From NCBI RefSeq assembly GCF_002954385.1, contig NZ_MQVY01000005.1, positions 1-63,439 of the forward strand: a stretch of 63,439 nt of DNA, written 5' to 3'. Below, one piece after another: positions 9,737 to 20,987 of the stretch; within the stretch, counting starts at the first letter, position 1, and every line of letters begins with the position of its first letter. Below the pieces are notes generated by a model. It made no database searches, was not told where the DNA came from, and saw only the letters and a program-made list of their open reading frames with translations. A program made the translations under genes and the position numbers. Source of the DNA: Tenacibaculum sp. SG-28. Its GTDB lineage: Bacteria; Bacteroidota; Bacteroidia; Flavobacteriales; Flavobacteriaceae.

Positions 9737-9769
9737 AATATAAAGTTTTGGATAGCATGACTTTATATT
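9737..9769. promoter_or_regulatory. 10-bp inverted repeat upstream of the LpxH-like gene
   Basis: AATATAAAGT (9737-9746) and ACTTTATATT (9760-9769) are perfect complements with a 13-base spacer, about 80 bases before the ATG at 9849. This could be an operator or a hairpin in the leader; no T-run follows. The rest of the 9716-9848 spacer shows no gene. Confidence 0.35.
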
Positions 9770-9848
9770 GTATTTCCACTATGGTAACATTGGTAATTTA
9801 AATTTAGTAAAAACTTTTACTTAAAAATTAAAAGACCTATCGCAACTA

Positions 9849-10727
9849 ATGGAAAAATTAACAAAGAGAAATATTGCTATTGCAGTTGTTTCAGACATTC
9901 ATTTGGGAACCTTCGGCTGCAGAGCTATTGAACTGCACAACTACCTAAAAACCATTAATCCGGAAATCCTTATTCTGAATGGAGATATTATTGACATTTG
10001 GCAGTTCAATAAGAGATATTTCCCAAAACCGCACTGGAGAGTAATTCAACAAATAATGTTATTTATAACCCAAGGTACAAAGGTATTCTATATAACCGGG
10101 AATCACGATGAGAGTCTCCGCAAATTTAAAGGCTTAAACCTTGGTAATTTTGAAATTGTAAATAAAGTCATCTTAGATATTGATGGTAAAAAAGGATGGT
10201 TCTTTCATGGAGATGTCTTTGATATTACCATGCAGCACTCTAAATGGATTGCAAAACTTGGAGGAATAGGCTATGACGCTCTAATTATACTTAATACGGC
10301 ATTTAACTGGATTAGTGAACGACTAGGAAAAGGGCGTTTATCTTTTTCTAAGAAAATAAAAAACAGTGTAAAAAGTGCTGTTAAATACATCGATAATTTT
10401 GAAAATACCGCTGCAGATATTGCTATAGAGGAAGGCTATGATTATGTAGTTTGTGGTCATATACATCAACCAGAAATTAAAACCTTAAAAAATACATCTG
10501 GAAGCACCCAATACTTAAATTCTGGAGATTGGATTGAAAATCTTACCGCCCTTGAATACCACAATAAAACATGGACACTCTACGAATATGAAAAAGATCC
10601 TGTCGTAAAAAAAATAGCGAAAAGTAATTCGGATAGAAAAGCTGACCAGGGTACTTCTACAAAAAATACCAGTGAACTTTTTGAAGAACTACTTCTAGAG
10701 TTTAATTTAAAGAAACCACTAAAATAA
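9849..10727 (+). CDS. Calcineurin-like metallophosphoesterase, UDP-2,3-diacylglucosamine diphosphatase (LpxH) family
   Basis: A 292-residue metallophosphoesterase with all five metal-binding motifs in order: SDIHLG (Asp16, His18), NGDIID (Asp46), TGNHDE (Asn85, His86), FFHGD, and CGHIHQ. The lid region with many basic residues lies around 120-180. The family includes LpxH, which splits UDP-diacylglucosamine to lipid X and UMP in lipid A synthesis; Bacteroidetes carry several such paralogs, so the exact substrate is uncertain. It is larger than E. coli LpxH because of a C-terminal extension. It is followed after 3 bases by a GT28-like glycosyltransferase, which suggests that both act on a glycolipid or envelope polymer. 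No membrane segment; it probably acts at the cytosolic face of the inner membrane. Confidence 0.8.
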   Translation: MEKLTKRNIAIAVVSDIHLGTFGCRAIELHNYLKTINPEILILNGDIIDIWQFNKRYFPKPHWRVIQQIMLFITQGTKVFYITGNHDESLRKFKGLNLGNFEIVNKVILDIDGKKGWFFHGDVFDITMQHSKWIAKLGGIGYDALIILNTAFNWISERLGKGRLSFSKKIKNSVKSAVKYIDNFENTAADIAIEEGYDYVVCGHIHQPEIKTLKNTSGSTQYLNSGDWIENLTALEYHNKTWTLYEYEKDPVVKKIAKSNSDRKADQGTSTKNTSELFEELLLEFNLKKPLK

Positions 10728-10730
10728 ATT

Positions 10731-11743
10731 ATGATGAAAATACTATATGCAATTCAAGGAACAGGAAACGGGCATACAAGTAGAGCAATCGAAATCTTAC
10801 CGTATTTGCAACGAAAAGCAGCAGTAGATGTTCTAATAAGTGGGTACCAATGTGATCTATCCTTTCCATTTGAGGTAAAGTATAAAAAGTATGGTTTGAG
10901 CTTTATTTTCGGCAAAAAAGGAGGGGTGGATGTATGGAAAACTATAAAAAAATAAATTTAAAAAGACTACTACGTGAAATCCAGTCTCTAAATCTAAACG
11001 AATACGATTTGATTATCAATGACTTTGAACCTATAACCGCATGGGCAGCAAAATTAAGGAACATTCCTATTATTTCTCTAAGCCACCAAAATGCAGTGTT
11101 AGACGAAAATGCTCCAAGGTATGCTAGGTATAGCTTTGAACGGCTGATTTTACAATACTATGCTCCGGCAAATGTAAAATTTGGCTTTCACTTCAAAGCC
11201 TATTCGTCTGCCATATTTACACCTATTATACGTAAAGAATTACGGCATAAAAGTGTGACTAACAAAGGACATTATACCGTTTACCTTCCCTCCTACAGTG
11301 ATAAAAAAATATGTAAAGTCCTATCTTTATTTCAGCATGTAAAATGGGAAGTATTTTCGAAACATAGTCAAAACTACCAATTCATAAACAACATCACTAT
11401 ACAACCTATTCACGGACAAGATTTCATCAAAAGCATTACCTCTGCGAGTGGTGTCTTGTGTGGTGCCGGTTTTGAGACCCCGGCAGAGGCCTTGTTTTTA
11501 AGAAAAAAATTACTAGTTATCCCAATGAAAAATCAGTATGAGCAGCAGTGCAATGCTATAAGTTTAAAAGAAATGGGGGTTACCGTTCTGAAAAAATTCA
11601 ACACAAAACAATACCATGAAATTTCAAACTGGATTAAGTCGAAAAAAAGTATAGGGGTACACTATCCCGATAATACAGAAGATATCTTAGATGCAATAAC
11701 GTTACCGTTTTATAACCGAAGTATACTAGCTACCATTGTATAA
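10731..11743 (+). CDS. GT28/MurG-like glycosyltransferase (split by one frameshift)
   Basis: About 337 residues after restoring one base near 10943. The N-terminal ILYAIQGTGNGHTSRAIEIL carries the Gly-rich GxGxGH loop of MurG/UGT-type (GT-B) enzymes, continuing to FGKKGGVDVWKT; the next frame resumes with KKINLKRLLREIQ. NDFEPITAWAAKLRNIPIIS closes the N-terminal Rossmann half. The C-terminal half has SASGVLCGAGFETPAEALFL and IPMKNQYEQQCNAISL, the nucleotide-sugar binding region with the conserved Glu and Gln. It matches the MJ1255-like family of glycosyltransferase-related proteins. It follows the LpxH-like gene directly, and its 3' end overlaps the convergent ung gene by 14 bases. The acceptor is unknown. 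Confidence 0.8.
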
Positions 11744-12395
11744 TTGAAATCTTATTTTTGAGTAATAAAGCATTTGTTTTTGAAAAGTGAGAATTTCCGA
11801 ACCAATACCCTCTATTTGCACTTAATGGGGATGGGTGTCCTGCATATAACAAATAATGCTTTTGTGCATCAATTTTAGCTGCCTTCTTTTTTGCAAAACC
11901 ACCCCATAATAAGAATACAACGTTTTGTTTTTGCTCTGAAATTATAGAAATCACTGCATCTGTAAATTGCTCCCATCCCTGCTGCTGGTGACTACCAGCC
12001 TGTCCCTCTCTCACTGTTAATGTAGCATTTAGCATAAGAACACCTTGTGCACTCCAATAGGATAAATCTCCAGAATCTGGGATAGTTTTTTTTAGGTCTT
12101 GTTCTAATTCTTTAAAAATATTACGCAATGACGGGGGATGCTTTACGTCGTTAGGAACAGAAAAACAGAGTCCATTTGCCTGACCATGGCCATGGTAGGG
12201 ATCTTGCCCTATTATGACAACCTTTACTGCAGCAAAACTACACAGATTAAAAGCTCTAAAAATAGAAGAAATTTCAGGATAACAAGTCGCACTTTTGTAT
12301 TCTTGCTCTACAAATGTTAAAAGGGTATTAAAATAAGGCTTTTGCAACTCCTCTGACAACACATTTTTCCAACTATCCGATAAATTTAGTTCCAT
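11730..12395 (-). CDS. ung: Uracil-DNA glycosylase
   Basis: Family 1 UDG, 221 residues, removes uracil from DNA to start base-excision repair. The water-activating loop VVIIGQDPYHGHGQANGLCF holds catalytic Asp65; NATLTVREGQAGSH is the uracil-recognition region; VVFLLWGGFAKKK follows; and HPSPLSA contains catalytic His187 and the minor-groove Leu loop. Length matches E. coli Ung. Convergent with the glycosyltransferase gene, with overlapping 3' ends, and no terminator was seen between them. Confidence 0.97.
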   Translation of the reverse strand: MELNLSDSWKNVLSEELQKPYFNTLLTFVEQEYKSATCYPEISSIFRAFNLCSFAAVKVVIIGQDPYHGHGQANGLCFSVPNDVKHPPSLRNIFKELEQDLKKTIPDSGDLSYWSAQGVLMLNATLTVREGQAGSHQQQGWEQFTDAVISIISEQKQNVVFLLWGGFAKKKAAKIDAQKHYLLYAGHPSPLSANRGYWFGNSHFSKTNALLLKNKISIIQW

Positions 12396-12472
12396 TGTTT
12401 CTTATTTTTGTAAACTGTTAAAAAGAGTACTTTTTAGCACAGTAATACGTTAATTTTAATCAAAAATAAACA

Positions 12473-14679
12473 TTGAAAACGGTAATAGCGGATAAAACAT
12501 TACAAGATTTAGAGTTTACTATTGTTTTAGAACAAGTGAGTGAATTTTGTATTTCCGGATTAGGTAAAGAAGCGGTTCTTGCAATTCGCCCTATTCCAAA
12601 AAAGAATACTCTTTTTTTGAATTGCATTTGGTAGATGAATACTTGAATTCTTTCGAAAATGAAAATAGGATTCCAAACCACGGATTTGACAATGTTTCAG
12701 AACACATAAAGCGTCTTGCTATTGAAAATAGTTTTTTAGAAACAGATGCTTTTTTAAAATTAGCAAGCACCACAGAAACCGTTAACGAATTACAGAAGTT
12801 TTTAAAAAAATTTAAGAAGTACTATCCTAATTTAAATACTTTAAGTACCGAAATTGAATATACTAGCTATGTTGCAGATGCTATTGTTAAAATTATTACT
12901 CCTTACGGAGAGGTAGCCAATAATGCCTCTGCTGCCTTAAAACAAATCCGAAAAGACATTCATAAAATTCGCGGAAAAATCTCAGAAAGTTTTTCTAAGG
13001 CGTTAAGCAATAGTGTAGCAAATGGTTATTTGGATGATATTAAAGAAACTATTGTTGATAATCAAAGAGTATTAGCAGTACTTGCAATGCACCGAAGAAA
13101 AGTACAAGGAAGTTTATTGGGTAGCTCAAAATCAGGAAGCATTGTTTATATCGCCCCACAAACTACCCTGACCTACAGTAGAGAACTTCAAAACCTTTTA
13201 TATGAAGAGAAACAAGAAATCGTAAGAATTTTAAGGAGTTTATCTGCGGAGATTAGACCTTTTGTACCATTACTAGAAAAATATGTTTCCTTCCTCACCC
13301 ATATAGATGTTGTCGCTGCAAAAGCGAAATATGCTTTGGAAATTAATGCAGTACTTCCTAAAATAAGTAGTGTAAAAAAAGTGTATTTTAAGAATGCCTA
13401 CCATCCCATTTTATGGCGAAAAAATAAAGAACAGAAAATACATACAGTACCACAAACCATAGAACTTAATGAAAATCAACAAATTATAGTTATATCAGGA
13501 CCAAACGCAGGTGGGAAAAGTATCACTTTAAAAACTATAGGTTTGTTGCAAGCAATGCTGCAAAGTGGATTGTTACTTCCCGTTCATGAACGAAGTGAAA
13601 CCACCTTATTCTCTACTATTTTAACCGATATTGGAGACAATCAATCTATTGAAAATCAATTGAGTACCTATAGCTATCGCTTAAAAAACATGCGGTACTT
13701 TTTACGAAAGTGTAATGATACAACGCTTTTTTTAATCGATGAGTTTGGAACTGGTTCCGACCCTGAATTGGGAGGAGCTTTAGCAGAAATATTTTTAGAA
13801 GAGTTCTACGACAAAAAAGCATTTGGAATTATCACAACGCATTATGCAAATCTTAAAGTACTAGCTAATGAATTAGATAATGTTACCAATGCAAATATGC
13901 AGTTTGACGAAAGAACCTTAGAGCCCTTGTACAAACTTTTTATAGGTCAGGCTGGAAGTTCTTTCACCTTTGAAGTAGCACAAAAAAATGGTATTCCATT
14001 TAGTCTTATTAACCGAGCTAAAAAAAGAATTGAAACGGAAAAGGTTCGCTTGGATAAAACAATTTCCAAGCTGCAAAAAGAACGAAATAGACTGCAAAAA
14101 AAATCAGATTCTTTGGAAAAGCAAAAATCTAAAGGACAAGAACACATCGAAAACCTCCAATATAAAGAACAGAAGATTCGAGAAAAGCTTGAGGGCTTTC
14201 AGGATCTTTATGACAATAACCAGAGAATGTTAAGTCTTGGAAGATCTGTAAATGAATTCTTAAATAAATATTTTCAAACGAACAATAAAAAAGAATTATC
14301 TGCTAATTTCTTTAAATGGGCTGCTTCGGAAAAAACGAAATTTATCAAAAAGAATCCTCCTAAAAAGAAAAGTAAAACAGAAAAAAAACAACATGAAATT
14401 GCTACAAAAAAACAAAAAGAAGCAATCAAAAAAGTAGAAGAAGAAGTTTTACAAAAAGTTATTAAAGTTCGAGAAGAAAAGGAAATAGAGCAAGCCAAAA
14501 TAGCAAAACATAGAGCAGCGTATGTCTTTAAAATTAACGACAGAGTACGTTTGTTAGATGGTAATGCCGTTGGAACTATAGAAAAGATTGAAAAGAAGAA
14601 TGTGTTTATCAATTATGGCTTTTTTACAACGAAAGCTGCGATTGAAAAATTGGAGCTTGTAGAAAAAGCGAAAAAATAA
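12473..14679 (+). CDS. MutS2-type ATPase without Smr domain (split by one frameshift)
   Basis: About 735 residues. The start is TTG at 12473, giving MKTVIADKTLQDLEFTIVLE; a stop lies just upstream. The frame breaks near 12613 in a T run (IRPIPKKNTLF) and continues as ELHLVDEYLNSFENENRIPN. The core has the MutS ATPase: Walker A SGPNAGGKSITLK, Walker B TLFLIDEFGTGSDPELGGAL and ITTHYANLK. A long charged coiled coil (about residues 515-660) follows. The C-terminus is a small beta segment (VRLLDGNAVGTIEKIE), and no Smr nuclease domain is seen, as in other Bacteroidetes MutS2-like proteins. Related proteins act on recombination intermediates or collided ribosomes; which applies here is unknown. Confidence 0.85.
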
Positions 14680-14706
14680 AAAAAACACGAATGCTGCTCT
14701 ATTTTT

Positions 14707-17700
14707 TTATTGTACTAATATTTTAACAAACCCTAAAACTTCCCCATTTTCTTTGCTTAGCTTTCCAAAATAGATACCTGGGATTAATTGCTCTTTCTGC
14801 AAGCGTATCGTATTCTCACCTTCCATTCCGTCATGGGAATATTCTTGTACCAATTTACCCAATTGGTCAAATACTTTTAATTGTATGTTATCCTGAGGAT
14901 TTGGTAAATTAAATACTAGATTACTTTCCGAAACCATAGGATTTGGAAATAGAAGTAATCCATTCTTTTTTAAAGATAAATTATTGGTTCCCAAACTAGA
15001 GAGATTTAAAAACTGTAATTGCTCAAGTGTTAGTATTTTATCGGTTAGTTCTCCTCTTTCAGAGGTCATTGTAAATACGACTGTTATGATATCCTCTACT
15101 TGTAAATCATTGTAAAAACTAGAATTAAAATCCGAAAAAGGAATGGTGTAAGTTTGCATATCTTCGGTAAGTTTAACCTGAGTTACAAATTGATTTTCCC
15201 AAGTATCTATATTTTTTTTAATCAATCGTAGTTCTAGGTTTCCAGAACCTTTGGCGTCAAAACGAATACTATTGTAGCCGGAAAGATCGTAAGGTTGGTA
15301 TCTCGGTGATAACGCTCTGTACAATGAAATGTATTCAGCAGTATTTGCGGTGAGTGTGACGTTTCTTTCGATTCCTAAAACATCGCTTGGAAAAAGGCTG
15401 GTATTTTGCGAAACCGAAAAACTAGAAACACTAGTGGAAATTGCTGCGTCATCATAACCCCATGGTCCGTCGGAAAGAAATAGATCGTCAGGGGTTTGCA
15501 CTCCATCCCCTATGCGAAAACCAAAATCAAACAAGCTTCCAGTTTCTACTGTTACCTTATTTATATAGTTATTCAGTGATAGTGCCTGAGAAATATTAGA
15601 TACAGAACTCGTCTCAGTAAGCCGTTTTCCTCCTTCTAATATTACGTTATCGGAACTATTGGTATTGACAATCTGGAGCTGCAATGCACCCTTTTCGTAA
15701 AATCCTTTTTTTACATATATTGGTGGTGGTGAAGAAAGTACGTATGCAGCTATCGGTTTTTGAACTGCTATCAAACGAAGAACTTCCTCCGATAAGAGAA
15801 TTAAATCATCGATAGAGTTTGTCCAGATTTGAAAGTTATAAAATCCTTTATCGCTTTGGTATTTATCTAAATTCCAATGACTCTCTACCACCATAGCAGT
15901 AGTATCTTCATTATTACGAACAGAAAAACCTATGGCAAATTCTAAATTACCTTCGGCGTTTTTGAGTATCGTTCTTATAAAATTTTGCCCTTGAATTTCT
16001 ATGGTAGCAACCGATAAGATTTCTGCACCGAGAAGCCTATCACAAATATATTTAGTGTGCTCGTATACACCAGAATCTGTTTCTAACGACAGAATAGATG
16101 CTACTGTTTTATTTTCTCGAATATAATCTACAGCGTATACAGCAGTAGCATTGGTAATTCCTATCAAATCCGAAGGAGACGATTCTACGGAATAATCTTC
16201 ACCTAATGCAGCAATCGGAATAAAATCAGACAAACTGTAGGAAGTTTTTGAACGACCATAAGACATAGATTTTAATCGCTTTGGCATCTTTTTGAAATCA
16301 AACTTGTGATTGGTTCGTATACGCTGGTAATTTCTTCGGTTTATCACCTCCGATAGTCGATTATTACTCTCTACCCCTCCATCATCTCCTCCGCTTGTAG
16401 GTTCATCCATTTCAGGACAAGACGACACCCCAGAACAGACCGGATCGTCGCAATCTACTAATCCATCACTGTCATCATCTATACCATTGGTGCAATTCTC
16501 CTGTGGTACGGGAGCTGTAGGGCACCTGGCACCATCATTCAAATTACTAGATGGTCCAAATGCAAAGAAATTTGAAGCTATCGCATTAGATCCGGTTAGG
16601 TTTTGAACATTTTGAATCACATAAATAGTTCCGGATTGATTAGAAGAAACATAAAAGCGACCTTCTACGTCAAAATATACAGCACCATAGGTGTAGTTTA
16701 AACCGGATAAGGCAGGAACTTCTCCCAAACTCTCAACCACGGCGGTTTGCGGATTGATTCGATACAATATGTTGGTTCCTTTTTCGACCGTATACAACTG
16801 ATTGTCTACTGCATTGAAGGCCCAATCGTGTATGTTGATCGATTGGGATAAGTTTTGGGATGCTAAAAACTGTGTATAGGAGTTAGAACCCGGGTCTAAA
16901 TCAATTTTATAAAATGTATCTCCGCTTCCTTTGGAAAAATAAACGCCATCAGAATTAATTGCGCCTATATACCTATTGGCCGTTCCTAACTGACTTATGG
17001 TAAAAGAATCCGTTGCATAATCTTTACCAATGCGAATGATGGTTTTGGACGGACTTGTTACGGAAGCCCAAATATAACCATCCTTGGGATTGTAGGCTGC
17101 AGCATTCACATTAGTACCAATAAAATTTTCTGCAACCAGAACCGCATTTCCAGCAGCTAAATCAACTGCATAGATATCATCTGCTTGAAACAAATATGCA
17201 TTGTAGTCACAATTGAATGGGGTACCGCTACTACTATCAGTGGTTAAACAAATTGGAACAGCGATTCTACTACTCTCTGTAGTTTGGTTTTGACTATCTG
17301 TTTCTCTGTTTGCTGCATAATAGATCACGCCATCTTCAATAATGGTTGTGCTTGCCAATTCGTTTCCTCCAGAAGCGGCATCGTACCAAATAAGCTGAGA
17401 AGCAGCAGAAACATTTACATCTGCCAAAGTAGAATTACTGGGGTAACATTGAGAATTTACGGAGCAATTGGTTGTGGTTTGCGAAACGGTAGATTCAAAA
17501 ACCGCTGCATTGCTTGAATCTACTAAATTACAATAGCTAACATCGGGATATGGGAAATTTCCTCCCGCACGAAACTTTACGGTACCTGAAGAATTATTTA
17601 TTACAATAATCTTTTTAATGTGTACCGCAGACATGACCATAAAATCTACTTGCCCTGTTCCATTGTTGGTAACGTGAAGCACATCTAAAGTTCCCCAGGA

Positions 17701-17918
17701 AGGAGAATAACTATAGGTACTTGTGCTATGCGAATTAACACTAATTTGATCTACGATAACACTGGTGTTAGAGTTAGTTGGTGGATTTGGTGTCACTTTA
17801 AGTAATATCGACTCTAATTCAATAGCATAAAGGCAAGTATTTACCTGCAAAAAAGCACACATTATAAAAAAAACCGGAAACAAAATTTATGTTGTAAAGT
17901 TTCTCGAAATAGATTCAT
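14707..17918 (-). CDS. Large secreted protein with T9SS C-terminal sorting domain (start restored across one frameshift)
   Basis: About 1070 residues. A TTG at 17883 gives only part of the signal peptide. One missing T in an 8-T run near 17872 joins an upstream ATG at 17918 (MNLFRETLQHKFCFR) to FFIMCAFLQVNTCLYA, a full signal peptide. The mature part has an N-terminal beta-rich region, a propeller-like stretch (residues roughly 190-470, repeated DxxLYTVEKGTNILYRIN-type strands), a short acidic link CTNGIDDDSDGLVDCDDPVC resembling calcium-binding type 3 repeats, a long domain with no recognised family, and a C-terminal 80-residue T9SS type A domain (LFPNPMVSESNLVFNLPN...GIYFGKL). The sorting domain predicts export through the outer membrane and anchoring or release. 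Function is unknown. It converges on mutS2 with 27 bases between. Confidence 0.85.
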
Positions 17919-18644
17919 TTTAAGAAGATTAAAATCTTCAGAAAAATATAAATTAGCTTGCCAATACGCGCACTAATTTCGGTGACACCAACTAAAGTAT
18001 CGATAATTTATAGAGTAATAAAGATAAAAAAATTATGCTGCATAATTCAATGCCAATAGAAAAAGGGGATTCTGTAGGTAGCAATAAAGAGTTGTTTCAA
18101 AAATGATTCATCGTCGAGATAAAAGCTATATATAGGGCAAATTCCTCACTTATAAATGACTACAAGAAGGTGGTTAACAAGAATCAAACCCTATAATAGC
18201 ATCCCCCCGCTTGCTAAATACTTTTCTCTTGAAACAATTAACCATATTGAACCTAAAATATTGTAAAAATACTTTAGTAAAAAAGCCGCAGATAGCATCG
18301 GATCTTAATGTTGTATGTAAAGAAATCTAAGGGAATAAATATCACAATTAAAAATACTATTTAATTGTTCATAGAAATTGAATAATCCACTTTAAATTCT
18401 ATAAAAATGTGACGACAAAAAAACCTAAAAAAAATAGTACATTTCAATTATACGCAAAAACAAATTAATTTCAAAAAATAAGAATAGTATTTTGCAATTA
18501 AGATATTAAACGAGAATAATCCTTTCGAAAGAGCGAATACCAAACGCACACAACACAAAAGGTTGGGTAACTTTTAGTATGATCGCTTGCATATTACTCT
18601 GTCTAAAACTAATGGAATTATTAGCTTAAGCATATAGTTATCGT
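17919..18644. other. Long non-coding spacer (about 725 bases)
   Basis: AT-rich region between the T9SS protein and the MFS transporter, upstream of the former and downstream of the latter. Neither strand shows a reading frame with a plausible start and family-like composition. No clear terminator for the MFS gene was found. It could hold a decayed gene, a small RNA or a long 5' leader for the T9SS gene; nothing in the bases decides. Confidence 0.5.
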
Positions 18645-19941
18645 TTACCGCACGTGTTTTGTTTTCTTTAGCGTACTCAAAATAATAAAGGACGCTAAAA
18701 AGAAAATAGCCAAACACAATACACTCCATTGCATTGAGTTAGTTATGGCATATAGAAGTCCATACACAAAAGTACCAAGTACGATAGCTATTTTTTCGGT
18801 AACATCGTAAAAACTAAAATACGTAGCATGGTCTTCGGTATCTGGCAATAATTTGGAATAAGTAGAACGCGTTAAGGATTGAATGGCTCCTTGCACAAGA
18901 CCAAGCATTCCTCCTAACCCATAAAAATATACCCCAACATATTCTTGATTTTTGTCTAATAAAAAGGCACAGAAACAAACGAGTGTCCAAATTCCTAAGG
19001 TAATTTTCAAAGCGAGAATATTCCCATATTTTTCAGACACCCTCGAAAATAATGAAGCCCCTACAATAGCTACCAATTGCACTACAAGGATAGTAACAAT
19101 CAAATTTATCTCAGGCAACCCTAATTCCGAAGAACCAAAAATAGCAGCCATGAGAATAATAGTCTGAACTCCAATACTCAATAAAAAGAAAGACAATAAA
19201 AAACGCTTCAACACTGGGTAATTTTTTAATTCTTTAAGTACTATTTTTAATTCTTTAAAACCTTTCCATATATAATCCTTCTCGGGGTTTTTATTATAAA
19301 TATCATCCGGCAAACGATAAAATGTAATCTGGGCAAAGCCCAACCACCACAAACCAACCATTACAAAGGATACTCTAGAGGCCATACCTGTAGATATCCC
19401 AAAAAGATCTGGCATTTGAATGAGAAGTAGGTTAATAATTAATAAAATTACTGAACCTACATACCCGTAGATAAAACCGATGGCTGATGCACGATCTTGT
19501 TGTTCTGGTTTTGCTACCTCTGGTAAATACGCATTGTAAAAAACCAAACTTGCCCAAAAACCAATACTTGCCAGAATTGTAAATAAAATTCCAATCCAAA
19601 CCGAATCAACGTCTGTAAAAAAATAAAGACTCATTACGGAAAGAGAGCCCATCCAGCAGAAAAACTTCATAAACTTTTTTTTTACTCCCTGTATAATCTG
19701 CAATACCGGATAAAATTGGAGAAATAAAAGCAACAACCAAAAAAGAAAAAGATAGTGCATAACTGTACAAGCTATCTGGATGCTCCCAAGAAAAACCAAG
19801 GAAATTTACGGTTTTACCCTCTGTAATTGCACTGTAATACAGCGGAAAAATTGCTGTGCTAATGACTAATGAATACACCGAATTCGCCCAATCGTAAAAG
19901 GCCCAACCATGTATTAATTTTTTACTACCAATTCTATACAT
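18645..19941 (-). CDS. UMF1/Atg22-like MFS transporter (split by one frameshift)
   Basis: About 431 residues and roughly 12 membrane segments. The N-terminal part starts at 19941 with LIHGWAFYDWANSVYSLVIS, the characteristic WxxYDWANSxY block of the UMF1 family, and runs to SGIADYTGSKKK. A 9-T run at 19675-19683 appears one base too long; the following frame continues FMKFFCWMGSLSV and includes FYNAYLPEVAKPEQQDRASA, YGYVGSVILL and GAIQSLTRSTYSKLLPDTE. These are the family's signature loops. Substrates are not established; fungal Atg22 is a vacuolar amino-acid exporter. It is a single gene with no obvious operon partner. Confidence 0.85.
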
Positions 19942-20116
19942 ATAAAAGCAAAAAAGGTTCTAATTTTTGAATGATTTGCAATATACTATAAATAATAACT
20001 ACCCAGTATTTATTTTACATAGATTGCGATAGTATACTTTTACATCACAGAAATATTGTATAAATTTTTTATGCCCGTAGCAGTGTAAAGTATATCTTTA
20101 TAGGCAAAAACTTTTT

Positions 20117-20987
20117 ATGGAATTTGTAAACAAACGAAAAAATAAAAAAAGTATAGAAATTCCCAAGCTACTTGTTATTTTCTCTAAAGTATTACAAAGT
20201 ATTTCTCCAAAACTAGTGACTAAATTTGGAGCGCATCTATTCATGACTCCGGTAAGATTTCCTGCACCAAAAAGAGAGCAATTGTTGTACAAAAGTGCAC
20301 AACAGAAAAAAATAACTATTGCTTCCATTTCCAAAGAGATTGAGGTATTAACCTATGGCTATTCCAAACGAAAGGTATTATTTGTTCATGGATGGGCAGG
20401 ACGGAGTACACAGCTATTCATGACTGCAGATAAACTTTTGGAAAACGGTTTTATGATGGTTTCTTTTGATGGTCCTGCCCATGGTAATTCGAGCGGAAAA
20501 AAAACATCATTACCTGAATTTGTTACCACTATTCAAACTATAGAACAAGAATTTGGCCCTTTCGAAATTGTCATAGGACATTCTTTTGGAGGCTTATGCC
20601 TATTAAATGCAATAAACGAAGGACTAAAAACCAAAGGATTGGTTACCATAGGCACTCCTAACAAAATTTCTGATGTAATCACTAATTTTACGAGAAGTTT
20701 AGGACTAAAAGATACAATTGGCACTAAAATTAAAGCTAGATTCGATAACCAATGGCAAAAGGATATCGATACTCATTCTTCTTGTGAAGTAGCAAAACAT
20801 ATTCCGATTCCTACACTAGTGATTCACGATAGTTATGACGGTGATGTTTCTGTAAGTTCTGCTCTTGGGATACGTCAAAATCTGAAGAAAGGAGAGCTTT
20901 TATCACCAAAGAATTGGGACACACAAAAATTCTTCGTGATAAAAAGTAACCCTTAGAATCATGGATTTTATAAAAAGCATTACATGA
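20117..20987 (+). CDS. Alpha/beta hydrolase (split by two frameshifts near the 3' end)
   Basis: About 290 residues when corrected. The visible frame has VLFVHGWAGRSTQLF (oxyanion HGW), SFDGPAHGNSSG, IGHSFGG with the Ser nucleophile, and LVIHDSYDGDVS with the acid. It then derails at about 20901: the adjacent frame supplies KELGHTKILRD, which carries the missing catalytic His. A second missing A in the AAAAA run near 20944 restores VTLRIMDFIKSIT and a stop whose TGA overlaps the ATG of msrB in the usual ATGA manner. So the full triad is present only after correction. Substrate unknown; lipase, esterase and thioesterase are all possible. Confidence 0.85.
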
